From: a virus | Strand: one strand, 5' to 3' | Length of the DNA stretch: 27,619 nucleotides | Virus record (IMG/VR): IMGVR_UViG_3300028654_000213 | Coordinates: 1-27,619 of that record | In this document: positions 7,003 through 14,577 of the stretch, piece after piece | How positions within the stretch are numbered: position 1 is the stretch's first letter | Layout of the letters: every line of letters starts with the position of its first letter | The notes under the pieces: generated by a model | Seen by the model: the letters and a program-made list of their open reading frames with translations, nothing else | Databases searched by the model: none | What the model was told of the DNA's origin: nothing | Program-made: the position numbers and the translations under genes

Positions 7003-7251
7003 TTAGTGATCTACCATGATGCCATCAATGAAAGTAGCTAGGTTGTCATACCCTTTTGCTTTCAAAGCGGCCGCGAATAGTTTCTTCTTTTCGTTGGAAG
7101 AGCGAGCTGCTCTTAGAAGAACCTTCTGTCTAAACTTCTCTTCGTCGCCATCAGCTTCGTCTTCGAACTGTTTAATACGATCGAATTCATGTTTAGTCAT
7201 AAGTCTCATTACCGCATCATAGGCTTCAAGAGCTTGGACGTTTAACTTCAT
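7003..7251 (-). CDS. Unknown small helical protein
   Basis: 82 aa, predicted all-helical and highly charged (DRIKQFEDEADGDEEK, SSNEKKKLFAAAL). The ATG at 7251 lies only 8 bases after the TATAAT of the 7260-7288 promoter, so the transcript would have almost no leader; the nearby GAGA is a poor ribosome site. It is the first gene of the unit reading leftwards. No family recognised. Confidence 0.6.
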   Translation of the reverse strand: MKLNVQALEAYDAVMRLMTKHEFDRIKQFEDEADGDEEKFRQKVLLRAARSSNEKKKLFAAALKAKGYDNLATFIDGIMVDH

Positions 7252-7259
7252 TCTCTTTT

Positions 7260-7288
7260 ATTATACGCCTTTTTCTTCATTTTGTTGC
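7260..7288 (-). promoter_or_regulatory. Promoter, GCAACA-N17-TATAAT
   Basis: GCAACA (7283-7288) and TATAAT (7260-7265) on the minus strand are separated by exactly 17 bases, matching the copies at 2855-2883 and 16664-16692; CG precedes the -10 in all three. It lies within the last codons of the upstream gene. Predicted start is about 7252-7254, next to the ATG at 7251. Confidence 0.65.
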
Positions 7289-7890
7289 GAGGTATAAAGA
7301 TGATAGACTTCAAATAACCGTTTAACATCCTCTTCAGGATTCTTAGAATCCTTCTCTAAGAACTCTAAAAGACCTAGCTCTGAGGGTGTTAACTTAGTAA
7401 GAAGCTCCATCTTTTTTGATAGTTCGAGATCCTTCAGGTCTTGAAGTACTCTGTACCTACCATACACAACAGCTTCACCTAATTGCGCTCTGACCTTAGG
7501 AAAGGTTTTACTAGCCATAGTCCAAGCTCTCTTCTGCTTTTCCCTAAGGACAACAGCGTCATGCCTATTTTTGAACAGGGTCCAATTACTCAGGTCGGCT
7601 TCCGTTAGTTCCACATACTTACGCATGAAGTAGAAACTAAAAGTCTTTCTCTGGGTATCTTCCCAGATATTCATTAAGGTATATACTTTACCATTAACTA
7701 AATGAACCGAATGAGGAGTCTGTGATACCTTGCCTCCCCAGCTATTTGATGTAGTAATCCAAGTAAAAGGCCCCGTAGGGCCTATCCACTTTACCTGATC
7801 GTGCTTATCCAGACCCTTAACTAACTCGAGCGTGAGGATCGGTTCCTTGAGGACTGGTGAAGCTGGGGTGTTCGTAGTCTCTTGTGACAC
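7261..7890 (-). CDS. Unknown protein, 209 aa
   Basis: It starts at GTG 7890, with AGGGAG ten bases upstream. The first 20 residues are low-complexity (SQETTNTPASPV). Then comes a beta-rich region with W/T/S-rich strands (GPTGPFTWITTSNSW, LVNGKVYTLMNIW) and an acidic helical C-terminus (LELSKKMELLTKLTPSELGL). No catalytic motif seen. The last codons contain the 7260-7288 promoter. The 5' end overlaps Cys-rich protein D by 74 nt. Confidence 0.6.
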   Translation of the reverse strand: MSQETTNTPASPVLKEPILTLELVKGLDKHDQVKWIGPTGPFTWITTSNSWGGKVSQTPHSVHLVNGKVYTLMNIWEDTQRKTFSFYFMRKYVELTEADLSNWTLFKNRHDAVVLREKQKRAWTMASKTFPKVRAQLGEAVVYGRYRVLQDLKDLELSKKMELLTKLTPSELGLLEFLEKDSKNPEEDVKRLFEVYHLYTSQQNEEKGV

Positions 7891-8101
7891 AGTTCTTAAT
7901 CTCCCTATTTATAATATAACAATCCATACAGATAGGTGCTTTACATTCTTGACATACTCTGTAAGGATTTAAGACACAACAGAGGTTAGAGTCCTTGCGG
8001 AGGTTCTTCGTTAGGGGACTCGAAGCTTTGGAGGAGCTCTTTTCTCGTGGCGCAGTCGTCGCACTGGACGAATCCGTTACCTCTCCAGACGTATGCTCCA
8101 T
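7817..8101 (-). CDS. Cys-rich LCC-family module D (possible frameshift extension of E)
   Basis: The core SNLCCVLNPYRV followed by C-Q-E-C-x4-C-M-D-C is a full family module. However, no start codon lies near it: the closest ATGs are at 8101 and 8131, without a ribosome site and inside gene E in another frame. Members normally start 2-18 residues before LCC. A +1 shift at the end of E (CTC-T-AAC, 7985-7991) would join E directly to N-L-C-C of this module, giving a two-module protein. The start given is therefore only the nearest ATG, and translation may begin differently. Confidence 0.5.
   Translation of the reverse strand: MEHTSGEVTDSSSATTAPREKSSSKASSPLTKNLRKDSNLCCVLNPYRVCQECKAPICMDCYIINREIKNCVTRDYEHPSFTSPQGTDPHARVS
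7985..7996 (-). promoter_or_regulatory. Candidate +1 frameshift site joining E and D
   Basis: On the minus strand AAGGA directly precedes CTC TAA C. The prfB frameshift site has an internal Shine-Dalgarno sequence before CTT TGA C. Here slippage on CTC past one T would read AAC next, entering the frame of module D exactly two codons before its Cys pair. The spacing between AAGGA and CTC (0 nt) is shorter than in prfB, so efficiency is uncertain. Confidence 0.35.
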
Positions 8102-8231
8102 GGGAGGAACAGACTCGTTGTTCACATTCATAACACGTACCAATAGAATCTACTTGGCAGCAGAGTCTAGACGCTGGGGACAAGTTCTTTGACGGCTGCT
8201 CTTTCCCGGATCTCTTCGAACGTTTGCTCAT
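7986..8231 (-). CDS. Small Cys-rich LCC-family protein E
   Basis: 81 aa from ATG 8231, overlapping the end of the nicotinamide phosphoribosyltransferase gene by 65 nt. A basic, Ser-rich start (SKRSKRSGKEQPSKN) precedes the core RLCCQVDSIGT, then C-Y-E-C-x4-C-S-S-H, and a further C-D-D-C pair follows. So there may be two metal sites. The stop TAA sits in a prfB-like context that could shift ribosomes into module D. Confidence 0.65.
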   Translation of the reverse strand: MSKRSKRSGKEQPSKNLSPASRLCCQVDSIGTCYECEQRVCSSHGAYVWRGNGFVQCDDCATRKELLQSFESPNEEPPQGL

Positions 8232-9567
8232 TAACTAGATCCCCATTATAAAATACTTCCTGGAGGACGTCATCCTGAGGCTCGACATCATTTTCGCCAA
8301 CCGTGGCAAACTGTCCATCCTTCTGGACAAGGCGGAGAATTCCTTTCTTGGAGTTCTTACCTGGATCAGTAACAGGGGACTTGAACACATCATATGCCTT
8401 ACTAGCAACAGTAACGCTAGAGCACTTGAAAGCAAACTTCTGAGTATCTCTGTCCAGCTTCTGGAGAAGACCTCCACCCATTCCAAATCCAACGTTGTCG
8501 GCAGAGAAGCCTGCATCCATCAGGGCCTGAAGAATTTCTCCAGTGCTATTAAAATCAATACCATCTCCCTGAATGATTCTTACATGAGGATCGAGAACAA
8601 GATAGCCCTTTGCATTCTTTGTAGCACCAAACTGCTTGGCAAGGATACGGGCGACCTTAACTACAACTTCAGCAGGGTTACCTGAGTCAGGACGAATAAC
8701 TAAGACTCCATCTCTATTGAGAATCTGCTCGCGGAGCTGATCTCCCCAAAGGTTTTCACAAGCATTGAAGATGTCGTATGAGTCACTAACAACAGCAACT
8801 AACCCCGTAGGATACTGCTCAAGCATGTTCTTATAAGCCCACACCTCTCTATCTTTACCCCAAGAGGTAATAGTAGAGTGCTCGGCAGCAGGAATAGAAA
8901 AGCCTGCCATAGGGCATCCGTAAGAATCTTTAGCGACAAGGATACCCTGAATGGTATCTGAGCCCTTAAAGTTTACAAGGTGTGCCGCTCCGCCGATTCC
9001 AGCGGACTCAACTGAAGAGACGCCGCGGAAGCCGAAGTCATGTAACTTAAAGTCTACTAGACTTGTATCACCAGTCTTCTCAAGGTAACCGAAGATTAGC
9101 TTCTTCATGTTCCTAGAAAGAGTGGCAACCGTAGTAGGATACCAGACTTGAACTAGTAGAGTTTCAACGTAGTTAGTCAGCCAGTAGCACTCTACATCTG
9201 TATTCTCTACAGTCAGTAGAACGTTATGAGTACCAACGGTAGTTCCTTCAGGTACAGCTTTAATCTGGAGCGGAAGTCTTCCGCCATGCTTCCGTAAGAT
9301 ATATTCCCAGCCTTCTCGATTGAAGTGCTCTTCAGAGCCGAAGTGAGCCTTGGCAAAGGCCGCAGCTTCCTCAATTTTCTCCTGAGTGACAACCTGTCCA
9401 GTCAGGTAGGTCTTGATGATATGCTGAAGACCGAAGAACGTTACTTCAGGGAAGAGTCCTCCACGGGACTCGAAGTAACTATAAACCTTCTGAGTATCTT
9501 CGGGATACTGCTTCCAGTGTGTCAACTTGTACGAGTCAGACAGCAAAAGAATATTGGGCTCTTTCAT
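8167..9567 (-). CDS. nadV: Nicotinamide phosphoribosyltransferase (NadV/NAMPT)
   Basis: 466 aa, normal length for NAMPT, from ATG 9567 with AAAGGAAC upstream. The enzyme makes NMN from nicotinamide and PRPP. Family signatures are present in order: FESRGG and FFGLQHIIK near the N-terminus; YWLTNYVETLLVQVWYPTTV; LHDFGFRGVSS; the active-site His region SIPAAEHSTITSWG; the phosphate/ribose-binding VIRPDSGNP; IIQGDGID; and GFGMGGGLLQK. No truncation is apparent. The NMN adenylyltransferase gene lies one small gene upstream, so the pair can rebuild NAD+ from nicotinamide in two steps, a route phages use against NAD-depleting defences. Confidence 0.95.
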   Translation of the reverse strand: MKEPNILLLSDSYKLTHWKQYPEDTQKVYSYFESRGGLFPEVTFFGLQHIIKTYLTGQVVTQEKIEEAAAFAKAHFGSEEHFNREGWEYILRKHGGRLPLQIKAVPEGTTVGTHNVLLTVENTDVECYWLTNYVETLLVQVWYPTTVATLSRNMKKLIFGYLEKTGDTSLVDFKLHDFGFRGVSSVESAGIGGAAHLVNFKGSDTIQGILVAKDSYGCPMAGFSIPAAEHSTITSWGKDREVWAYKNMLEQYPTGLVAVVSDSYDIFNACENLWGDQLREQILNRDGVLVIRPDSGNPAEVVVKVARILAKQFGATKNAKGYLVLDPHVRIIQGDGIDFNSTGEILQALMDAGFSADNVGFGMGGGLLQKLDRDTQKFAFKCSSVTVASKAYDVFKSPVTDPGKNSKKGILRLVQKDGQFATVGENDVEPQDDVLQEVFYNGDLVNEQTFEEIRERAAVKELVPSV

Positions 9568-9583
9568 TTTAGTTCCTTTAAAT

Positions 9584-9844
9584 TTATTTATCTAAACCAC
9601 TGCCGACACAAAAGTCGGGAAGTAATAACGTCTTAGCCTTAGTCAACTTAGCGTACCGCTGCTCTTCAGCAATTACCATTCGACAATACTGTTCCATCCA
9701 TGCTACGTTGAGCTCTGTTAGCTCAGCCTGATGAGTAGCATTACCTTGCACCACAAGCGTATGTTCTCTCTTTACACAAGCACGTGTAGTCATACATCCT
9801 GACAAGCTTGCAGCTACTAAACAAATACCTAGAATCTTTTTCAT
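9584..9844 (-). CDS. Small lipoprotein
   Basis: 86 aa from ATG 9844, with GGAG nine bases upstream; an in-frame ATG at 9859 overlaps the preceding gene and is less likely. MKKILGICLVAASLSGC is a classical lipoprotein signal with lipobox L-S-G-C, so lipidation at Cys17 and export to the envelope are expected. The mature part is helical with two further Cys. Its place between the two NAD-salvage genes may be incidental; it could be a spanin-like or superinfection-exclusion protein, but nothing proves this. Confidence 0.75.
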   Translation of the reverse strand: MKKILGICLVAASLSGCMTTRACVKREHTLVVQGNATHQAELTELNVAWMEQYCRMVIAEEQRYAKLTKAKTLLLPDFCVGSGLDK

Positions 9845-9849
9845 CGAAC

Positions 9850-10788
9850 CTATCTCCACTGAAGACGCTTTTGCAATATAGACACTAACTCCTTATGAGT
9901 AGGATGTACATGGGCAATCAAGTTAGCATCCAGTGTCTTCCACTCTACATCAACGATATCATCGCCCGCTACGGGAACCTGATTAGATCCTGTCACGTCA
10001 GCTAAGAACAACGTTGTAATGATTCTGTCTCTATCTTTGTACCGAAAGTCACTCTGACGAGTACTGGTTACGTACGTCAGCTTTGTAAGATCAAGTCCTG
10101 TTTCTTCCTTAGCTTCTCTAATGGCTGCAGCTTCAAAAGAAAGATCACTAGGATCTGCAAAGCCTCCTACCAATCTATCTTGGTCTCCCTTCCACTTGTG
10201 GACAACTAAGATTTCCCATCCATTGCCCGCATCTCTTACGATTCCGATATCAACTGTAGCAAAACAACGAGGCCATTGATTATAAGCTCCGTATATAACC
10301 CCTTTGCGAAAGTCCTCATTAGCTACAGGCATCTTAGATGCGGCTACCCGTAAAGCAGTTCCTTCTGCAGCGTCAACATCTGGAACAACTTTGGTTGGAA
10401 AAGATCCTTTGTAATAGGGGATGAAGCTATCTCTTCCACCATAGAGAATAACATCTCTTCCGGGAAAGTTATCTTTGATAACCTTATCTAAGTTAACACT
10501 CCAGACTTCATCACTTCCAGAGTCCATTATATTCGCTATCTTCATCCAGCCATTAGTATAAACCTTCGAGCTAATGAAGCTATCAAACAGAGACTTACGA
10601 GTTTGGAAGTCTAAAGGATCTTTAGCAGACCCTTTGGCTGTAGTACTACCTAAGACAATTAGAACATCTTTGTGGATGCTACAAACATGGTCGAGGAGAC
10701 CTAGATGTCCTTTGTGGAGAGAGGGAACCTGAAATCTACCTACTACGACTCCGATTGATCCAGATTCTAAGCTTTCGGAAGGTGTCAT
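9850..10788 (-). CDS. nadM: Bifunctional NMN adenylyltransferase / Nudix hydrolase
   Basis: 312 aa from ATG 10788; an upstream TTG at 10827 is an alternative. The N-terminal half is a NadM-type nucleotidyltransferase with VVGRFQVPSLHKGHLGLL (GRFQ-P-x-H-x-G-H motif). The C-terminal half is a Nudix domain, GGFADPSDLSFE followed by AAAIREAKEETGLD, where the REAKEETGL core is intact but the upstream Glu of the box appears shifted. The first domain makes NAD+ from NMN and ATP; the second may hydrolyse ADP-ribose. Together with nadV it forms a complete nicotinamide-to-NAD+ route. Confidence 0.92.
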   Translation of the reverse strand: MTPSESLESGSIGVVVGRFQVPSLHKGHLGLLDHVCSIHKDVLIVLGSTTAKGSAKDPLDFQTRKSLFDSFISSKVYTNGWMKIANIMDSGSDEVWSVNLDKVIKDNFPGRDVILYGGRDSFIPYYKGSFPTKVVPDVDAAEGTALRVAASKMPVANEDFRKGVIYGAYNQWPRCFATVDIGIVRDAGNGWEILVVHKWKGDQDRLVGGFADPSDLSFEAAAIREAKEETGLDLTKLTYVTSTRQSDFRYKDRDRIITTLFLADVTGSNQVPVAGDDIVDVEWKTLDANLIAHVHPTHKELVSILQKRLQWR

Positions 10789-10969
10789 ATAATATTCGTA
10801 CCCCTTGTACGGGAAGGTATATCGCAAATCGAATCACCATCGTTAAGCCGACGGTCACGCCAATAAGAACGGCAATTACTCCTAACAGGATTAGAAGCAA
10901 CCACATTAACATTGCATCGTTGATTGTAGGATCTTCCGTATGCAAGCTAGGGGGACGTATAAAACTCAT
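10736..10969 (-). CDS. Small membrane protein
   Basis: 77 aa, overlapping the start of the NadM-Nudix gene by 53 nt. Residues about 20-53 form a long hydrophobic span (MWLLLILLGVIAVLIGV, then VGLTMVIRFAIYL), one or two transmembrane helices. An Arg-rich tail (RKLRIWINRSRSR) is expected in the cytoplasm. No family recognised; a holin or small membrane effector is possible. Confidence 0.6.
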   Translation of the reverse strand: MSFIRPPSLHTEDPTINDAMLMWLLLILLGVIAVLIGVTVGLTMVIRFAIYLPVQGVRILYDTFRKLRIWINRSRSR

Positions 10970-11174
10970 CTGGATGTACCTGTAGAGGCTTTTGTCCTAC
11001 TCGCAGAGGCATTGATCTTAATATACGCTTACCCATGAAGCGATGCTTATTAGATGCGAAAGGTGACTTCATACACGTCATGTCTACAGGAAGTCTTGCG
11101 CAAGCGTCACATAACTTAGCTTCACACCACTTACAAGTTAAATTAGGATCTATTACACAACAGAGTTTGTTCAT
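10947..11174 (-). CDS. Small Cys-rich LCC-family protein F, directly after tRNA-Asn
   Basis: 75 aa from ATG 11174. The encoded CCA of tRNA-Asn ends at 11181, leaving only ATTTCT between the tRNA and the ATG, with no Shine-Dalgarno sequence. MNKLCCVIDPNLT is followed by C-K-W-C-x4-C-D-A-C, all family cysteines. The tail is basic (KHRFMGKRILRSMPLR). After tRNA 3' processing the mRNA would be almost leaderless. Confidence 0.75.
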   Translation of the reverse strand: MNKLCCVIDPNLTCKWCEAKLCDACARLPVDMTCMKSPFASNKHRFMGKRILRSMPLRVGQKPLQVHPDEFYTSP

Positions 11175-11180
11175 AGAAAT

Positions 11181-11255
11181 TGGCTGCCCAGGAGGGACTC
11201 GAACCCCCAACAGCCCCGTTAACAGCGGGGTGCTCTACCATTGAGCTACCGGGCA
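11181..11255 (-). tRNA. tRNA-Asn (GTT)
   Basis: Full cloverleaf of 75 nt including encoded CCA. Acceptor TGCCCGG pairs with CTGGGCA, the anticodon loop is CTGTTAA (GTT), the D-loop has GG and the T-loop is TTCGAGT. Stop codon of the upstream gene lies 6 nt before its 5' end; Cys-rich gene F starts 6 nt after its CCA. Confidence 0.95.
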
Positions 11256-11261
11256 ATTGTA

Positions 11262-11438
11262 CTACTTACCGAGCTTTGCTTCTTCTTCCGCTACGAATTT
11301 CTTAATGTCTTCCAGGGCCGCAAGAATCTTCTGTGCCTTTGATAATCCGAACGTAAAGGGGTACTTATCTTCTTCCCCTTCAGAAAGAATTAGGACGGCT
11401 CTGTTTTTAAATTCACCACGCGAAGCTGTTACTTTCAT
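11262..11438 (-). CDS. Small conserved-looking protein, PC4-like segment
   Basis: 58 aa from ATG 11438, with AAAGGA six bases upstream and an ATGA overlap with the preceding gene. The sequence EDKYPFTFGLSKAQKIL followed by DIKKFVAEEE resembles short single-domain phage and bacterial proteins with a PC4-like strand-helix, so single-stranded nucleic-acid binding is possible. It ends with TAG 6 nt before tRNA-Asn. Function remains tentative. Confidence 0.6.
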   Translation of the reverse strand: MKVTASRGEFKNRAVLILSEGEEDKYPFTFGLSKAQKILAALEDIKKFVAEEEAKLGK

Positions 11439-12076
11439 TTGATTTCCTTTGGCTGAACTACTTTACCCATCACTCCTTCAAAGTCAAACGACTGAGAAGC
11501 GATAGGTCCCTTCATTGCATCTGGTACAAATCCAGCGTGACGCTCGGCAGTTGCATACGATGACAAAGATACTTCTTTCCACGTACTACCTTTGTCGAGA
11601 CTGATGTAATATCGGGCAATATTAAACCTTGTGGTAATGCTATCTTTAGTAAGGGCTTTTTCTTCCTTGATCTGGCTGTCGAGCCCTTGGATTTGCTTTC
11701 GAATGAATTCAGGTGTGAGAGCGCCGAGAGCTCCGGGAGTTTCAGGAGCAAAGGTAGCTCGTCTGAGCTTGTCTTCTTTTGTTTCTTTGATTTCCGGCTC
11801 ATCTATATCCTCGCTGGTGAAAAGAACCCCTTCGCGACAGTCAGGGCATACAACCTCTTCATCCATGTTGTCATTTATAATAACATCAGAGAGTTGCTTG
11901 TTGATATCTACTTTAGAAGTAGTATCTAACTCGACAGCAGCTCCTCCTAACTCCATAGCCTTACCAGTAGCGATAAGTCTATTAGCTTTCAGTACGACCT
12001 CACAGTCTAGGTCTTGATAAGAGTAAGTACCTACAGGTACAATCTTATCACATGAGGGACAAAACATCTTCTTCAT
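11435..12076 (-). CDS. Zinc-ribbon-containing unknown protein
   Basis: 213 aa. Two CxxC pairs, F-C-P-S-C near residue 7 and V-C-P-D-C near residue 77, flank a beta-rich stretch and probably bind one zinc ion. The second half has a charged helical region (EIKETKEDKLRRATF, QIQGLDSQIKEEKAL) and a C-terminal YISLDKGSTWKEVSL segment. No enzyme motif. It joins both neighbours through ATGA overlaps, so it belongs to an operon. Confidence 0.6.
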   Translation of the reverse strand: MKKMFCPSCDKIVPVGTYSYQDLDCEVVLKANRLIATGKAMELGGAAVELDTTSKVDINKQLSDVIINDNMDEEVVCPDCREGVLFTSEDIDEPEIKETKEDKLRRATFAPETPGALGALTPEFIRKQIQGLDSQIKEEKALTKDSITTRFNIARYYISLDKGSTWKEVSLSSYATAERHAGFVPDAMKGPIASQSFDFEGVMGKVVQPKEIK

Positions 12077-12273
12077 ATTTTTTTACCATCATCCGGTTGT
12101 AATGAGAATTCAATCCAACACCTTGGCTGCGTCTTACCAAGACCAGTTCCTACTAACGAATCTATTTCGCGCCACCACTTAACAGATACAAAAGGTTTTC
12201 TGAGTATAAGAATAACTAATAGTCCTAATGTATAATCGCTTATGGTAGCTCTTCCTAATGTTTTGAAGTACAT
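12073..12273 (-). CDS. Unknown small protein with hydrophobic N-terminus
   Basis: 66 aa from ATG 12273; an in-frame ATG at 12306 would lie nearly at the transcription start and is less likely. TLGLLVILIL gives a short hydrophobic segment, followed by KPFVSVKWWREIDSL and a beta-like CWIEFSLQ. It overlaps the next gene by ATGA. It is the first gene leftwards from a bidirectional gap that separates it from the plus-strand HNH gene. No family recognised. Confidence 0.5.
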   Translation of the reverse strand: MYFKTLGRATISDYTLGLLVILILRKPFVSVKWWREIDSLVGTGLGKTQPRCWIEFSLQPDDGKKI

Positions 12274-12310
12274 ATATGGTGGACCTGAGAGGGAAACACC
12301 CCTCATTCGT

Positions 12311-12339
12311 ATTATACATTAGTTTAATTAATATGAACT
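12311..12339 (-). promoter_or_regulatory. Possible promoter with perfect -10
   Basis: The minus strand has TATAAT at 12311-12316 with an AT-rich 17-bp spacer upstream but only a weak -35 (AGTTCA). The plus strand reads TTCGTATTATACATTA, similar to the -10 region of the other promoters, so the site could also serve the plus-strand HNH gene. Confidence 0.35.
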
Positions 12340-12767
12340 TACAAGCTTATAAAGCCGAGAGAATACCTGTACCATGTAGTCGTTGTACGACCCCTATTAC
12401 AATCCGTAGAGATCGGATCCATCAAACGCACCGAAAGGATAGATCCCTACTCTGTGCTGTATGTATTAGCTCAGATCGTTCTAAACGAGCAAAGAAACAA
12501 AGGGGAGAGAAGAATCCTAATTGGAAGGGTGGCAAGACATCCGAGATCCAAAAGTTTTACAACTCTCCTGAATGGAAAGAGTTAAGGACTAAAGTCTTCA
12601 TTCGCGACAACTATACTTGTAGGGATTGTCCTCAACGTGGCGGACAGTTGGAAGCTAACCATATTAAGGCTAGATGGAATCATTTAGAATTAGCCTTAGA
12701 AATTACCAATATAGAAACCCTTTGTAAGAAGTGCCACGATAAGAAGAAGTGGCAGGCTTATACTTAA
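12333..12767 (+). CDS. HNH homing endonuclease with NUMOD3-like motif
   Basis: 144 aa from ATG 12333, on the strand opposite to nearly everything else and without a clear ribosome site. An N-terminal CSRC...CAVC pair is followed by GEKNPNWKGG, a NUMOD3-type DNA-binding motif. The catalytic HNH part is YTCRDC, LEANHIKARWNH and LCKKCHDKK: the two Cys pairs of the zinc cage plus the N-H of the beta-beta-alpha-metal fold. It ends 5 nt before the convergent tRNA-Ala. Probably a free-standing homing endonuclease. Confidence 0.9.
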   Translation: MNLQAYKAERIPVPCSRCTTPITIRRDRIHQTHRKDRSLLCAVCISSDRSKRAKKQRGEKNPNWKGGKTSEIQKFYNSPEWKELRTKVFIRDNYTCRDCPQRGGQLEANHIKARWNHLELALEITNIETLCKKCHDKKKWQAYT

Positions 12768-12772
12768 ATTTT

Positions 12773-12845
12773 TGGATCCTGAGGGGATCGAACCCTCTAC
12801 CTACTCCTTGCAAAGGAGTCATGCACCCAATTACACCTAGGACCC
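12773..12845 (-). tRNA. tRNA-Ala (TGC)
   Basis: 73 nt without encoded CCA. Acceptor GGGTCCT pairs with AGGATCC (one G-T), the anticodon stem ACTCC/GGAGT encloses TTTGCAA (anticodon TGC) and the T-loop is TTCGATC. The 3' side faces the end of the convergent HNH gene. Confidence 0.93.
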
Positions 12846-12849
12846 GTAG

Positions 12850-13110
12850 TTACAATTTCCTTAATGCCCCTCGTACACAATCTTCAATGAAGTCACGAAG
12901 TTGATCGTGGGTATCGCACACCCACAGCTTCTCTTCTCTTTCGTATTCATCTCGGTATTGACTATTAGCTTTCTGGTTGCATTTAGGAAACTGACATCCA
13001 TAGACGATACTCTCGCAAGGACATCCTTTGGTTTGGCAAGAGTTATACGTCCACGTATGTCCATGATCACTTGTTCCATCTGTATCATGGGTACATTCAT
13101 AGCATCTCAT
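12850..13110 (-). CDS. Cys/His-rich small protein (not LCC family)
   Basis: 86 aa starting in an ATGA overlap. It has many possible metal ligands: C3-Y-E-C6, then H-D-x8-H-G-H, C25-x4-C30-x-C32, C39-x4-C44 and C65-x2-H68. At least two zinc sites are plausible. It lacks the LCC signature, but the C-x4-C...C-D-T-H end recalls the first half of Cys-rich protein H. It ends 4 nt before tRNA-Ala. Function unknown. Confidence 0.65.
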   Translation of the reverse strand: MRCYECTHDTDGTSDHGHTWTYNSCQTKGCPCESIVYGCQFPKCNQKANSQYRDEYEREEKLWVCDTHDQLRDFIEDCVRGALRKL

Positions 13111-13460
13111 AGAAGCTTTACTTTCTTGACAAGAGGTGTTACATCGATGCTTACGATTGTGTGAAATCCATATTCCGTGGAAGGTAGAAACCCTTCAAAT
13201 AGATCGATGACATCTTCCGATACCACACCTTGGTAATGTTCAAGAGGAGATTGTTCTCCTAGATCAGTACGCAGGCAATCACCTGTAGGCCAGTTATGTC
13301 CATGCGTCCAATTATTAGGGGACTTATAGGGCTTGAACTTACCTATCGACACGATCAAGGGCTTAATCTTATCGAGGTCGCTATCGGTAATGGTACCGAT
13401 AGCAGTAGCATAGTCACCATCATTTGTATCCACAGTGATTGTTATTTCGTGCTTAACCAC
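13107..13460 (-). CDS. Unknown small protein
   Basis: 117 aa from GTG 13460, with AGAGGT upstream, one base downstream of the RNA ligase gene. The N-terminus is a clear beta strand (HEITITVDTNDG), followed by acidic and His/Trp-containing stretches (NNWTHGHNWPTGDC) and a terminal strand ending KKVKLL. No motif recognised. Placement suggests co-expression with the ligase. Confidence 0.6.
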   Translation of the reverse strand: MVKHEITITVDTNDGDYATAIGTITDSDLDKIKPLIVSIGKFKPYKSPNNWTHGHNWPTGDCLRTDLGEQSPLEHYQGVVSEDVIDLFEGFLPSTEYGFHTIVSIDVTPLVKKVKLL

Positions 13461-13461
13461 G

Positions 13462-14574
13462 TTACCTCTTTCTGAAGACCTGATAGATCGCAGGAAGCTG
13501 CGGATCTTTATTGTCGAACATCTGGAACATAAAGGGTTTATGTTCCCCCTTTACATTCGCCAACACGTACTGGGCGAAAGTCTTTCTATCAACCTTAGGA
13601 GCTTTAGCAAACAGTTCGTAGCAAGTGTTCCTGAACATGAGTGCATCTTTCTTATAGGTCGCGATAGTATTAACTACATCCTGACGGTACTCTTCAGGAA
13701 CAAGGAAGAGGTTCTCTTCTACCTGCTGCTCTCCTCCTGCAATTAATACATCAAGTAGATTCTTGTCGGATAGATTGCCTAAGAAGCGATGCACGCGTAA
13801 GTACTCAGCACTCTTCACCTTTACCATCAGGTCTTCGCCTTTGAAGCGAATTACGAACCCCTCTTCAAGGTAAGGCATAGTCTTAGCCTTATCTAAGATG
13901 TTCTGGATAGAAGAGAACTCGTAAGTCTTAAACGTATTAAGACCGTATTGCTTAGCGAACGCGTGAACTTCATCAGGCTGAAAGAGCTTCTCAGAAGTGT
14001 TCTCGCGAACACCAATTAGATACAGCCCCTCCGGGTACCCTTCCTTCTTTGCATAAGGAATAACGATCTGGTACTCTGTAGAGATGATCTCCCACATTAA
14101 CGTATACTTCCGTAGAAGAGCTTTATCTTTTACAGACTGAGGAAGACGGGGAGTAGCCCAAGCACCCTGTTCGGAATCGAAGTCACCTTTGGTACTCACA
14201 TAGAACTTATCTGTAACTTCGTCGTACAGAGATAGTCCCATAGAACCATCTAGCTTTTCACAAGCAACGAACCCCTTACGAGCCTCTAGTTCTTTTAAAG
14301 AAGGAGCTTCAGGCTCTCCTACGTTCCAGAACTTAGAGAAGCCCTGGGCAAGGATCTTCTTGTTCTTAAAATCAACAATGACTCCGCGGCAAGAGCGAGC
14401 AAAGCCAGTCCACTCACCTTTCCCGAATACCAAGTCGTCCCGATAATGAAGGACCCCGATATGAGGAAGCATCCGAGACATGCGAAGACGTACCAGATGG
14501 CGTTCGCAGTGTGCTAGCAGAGTCTGCTCGTCATAAAGACCATGCTCAATGAAGTACGAGTTTAGGTTTTGCAT
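13462..14574 (-). CDS. rnlA: T4 Rnl1-like RNA ligase
   Basis: 370 aa, close to the 374 of T4 RNA ligase 1. The nucleotidyltransferase motifs are in order: motif I CEKLDGS with Lys107 as the adenylylated residue; motif III FYVSTKGDF; IIIa LMWEII; IV EEGFVIRF; V LMVKVKS. An N-terminal SCRGVIVDF matches the segment before motif I in Rnl1-type enzymes. It seals 5'-phosphate to 3'-hydroxyl RNA ends, in T4 for repair of tRNA cut by anticodon nucleases. The end-healing partner is at 17958-18830. All key residues appear intact. Confidence 0.92.
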   Translation of the reverse strand: MQNLNSYFIEHGLYDEQTLLAHCERHLVRLRMSRMLPHIGVLHYRDDLVFGKGEWTGFARSCRGVIVDFKNKKILAQGFSKFWNVGEPEAPSLKELEARKGFVACEKLDGSMGLSLYDEVTDKFYVSTKGDFDSEQGAWATPRLPQSVKDKALLRKYTLMWEIISTEYQIVIPYAKKEGYPEGLYLIGVRENTSEKLFQPDEVHAFAKQYGLNTFKTYEFSSIQNILDKAKTMPYLEEGFVIRFKGEDLMVKVKSAEYLRVHRFLGNLSDKNLLDVLIAGGEQQVEENLFLVPEEYRQDVVNTIATYKKDALMFRNTCYELFAKAPKVDRKTFAQYVLANVKGEHKPFMFQMFDNKDPQLPAIYQVFRKR

Positions 14575-14577
14575 AGG

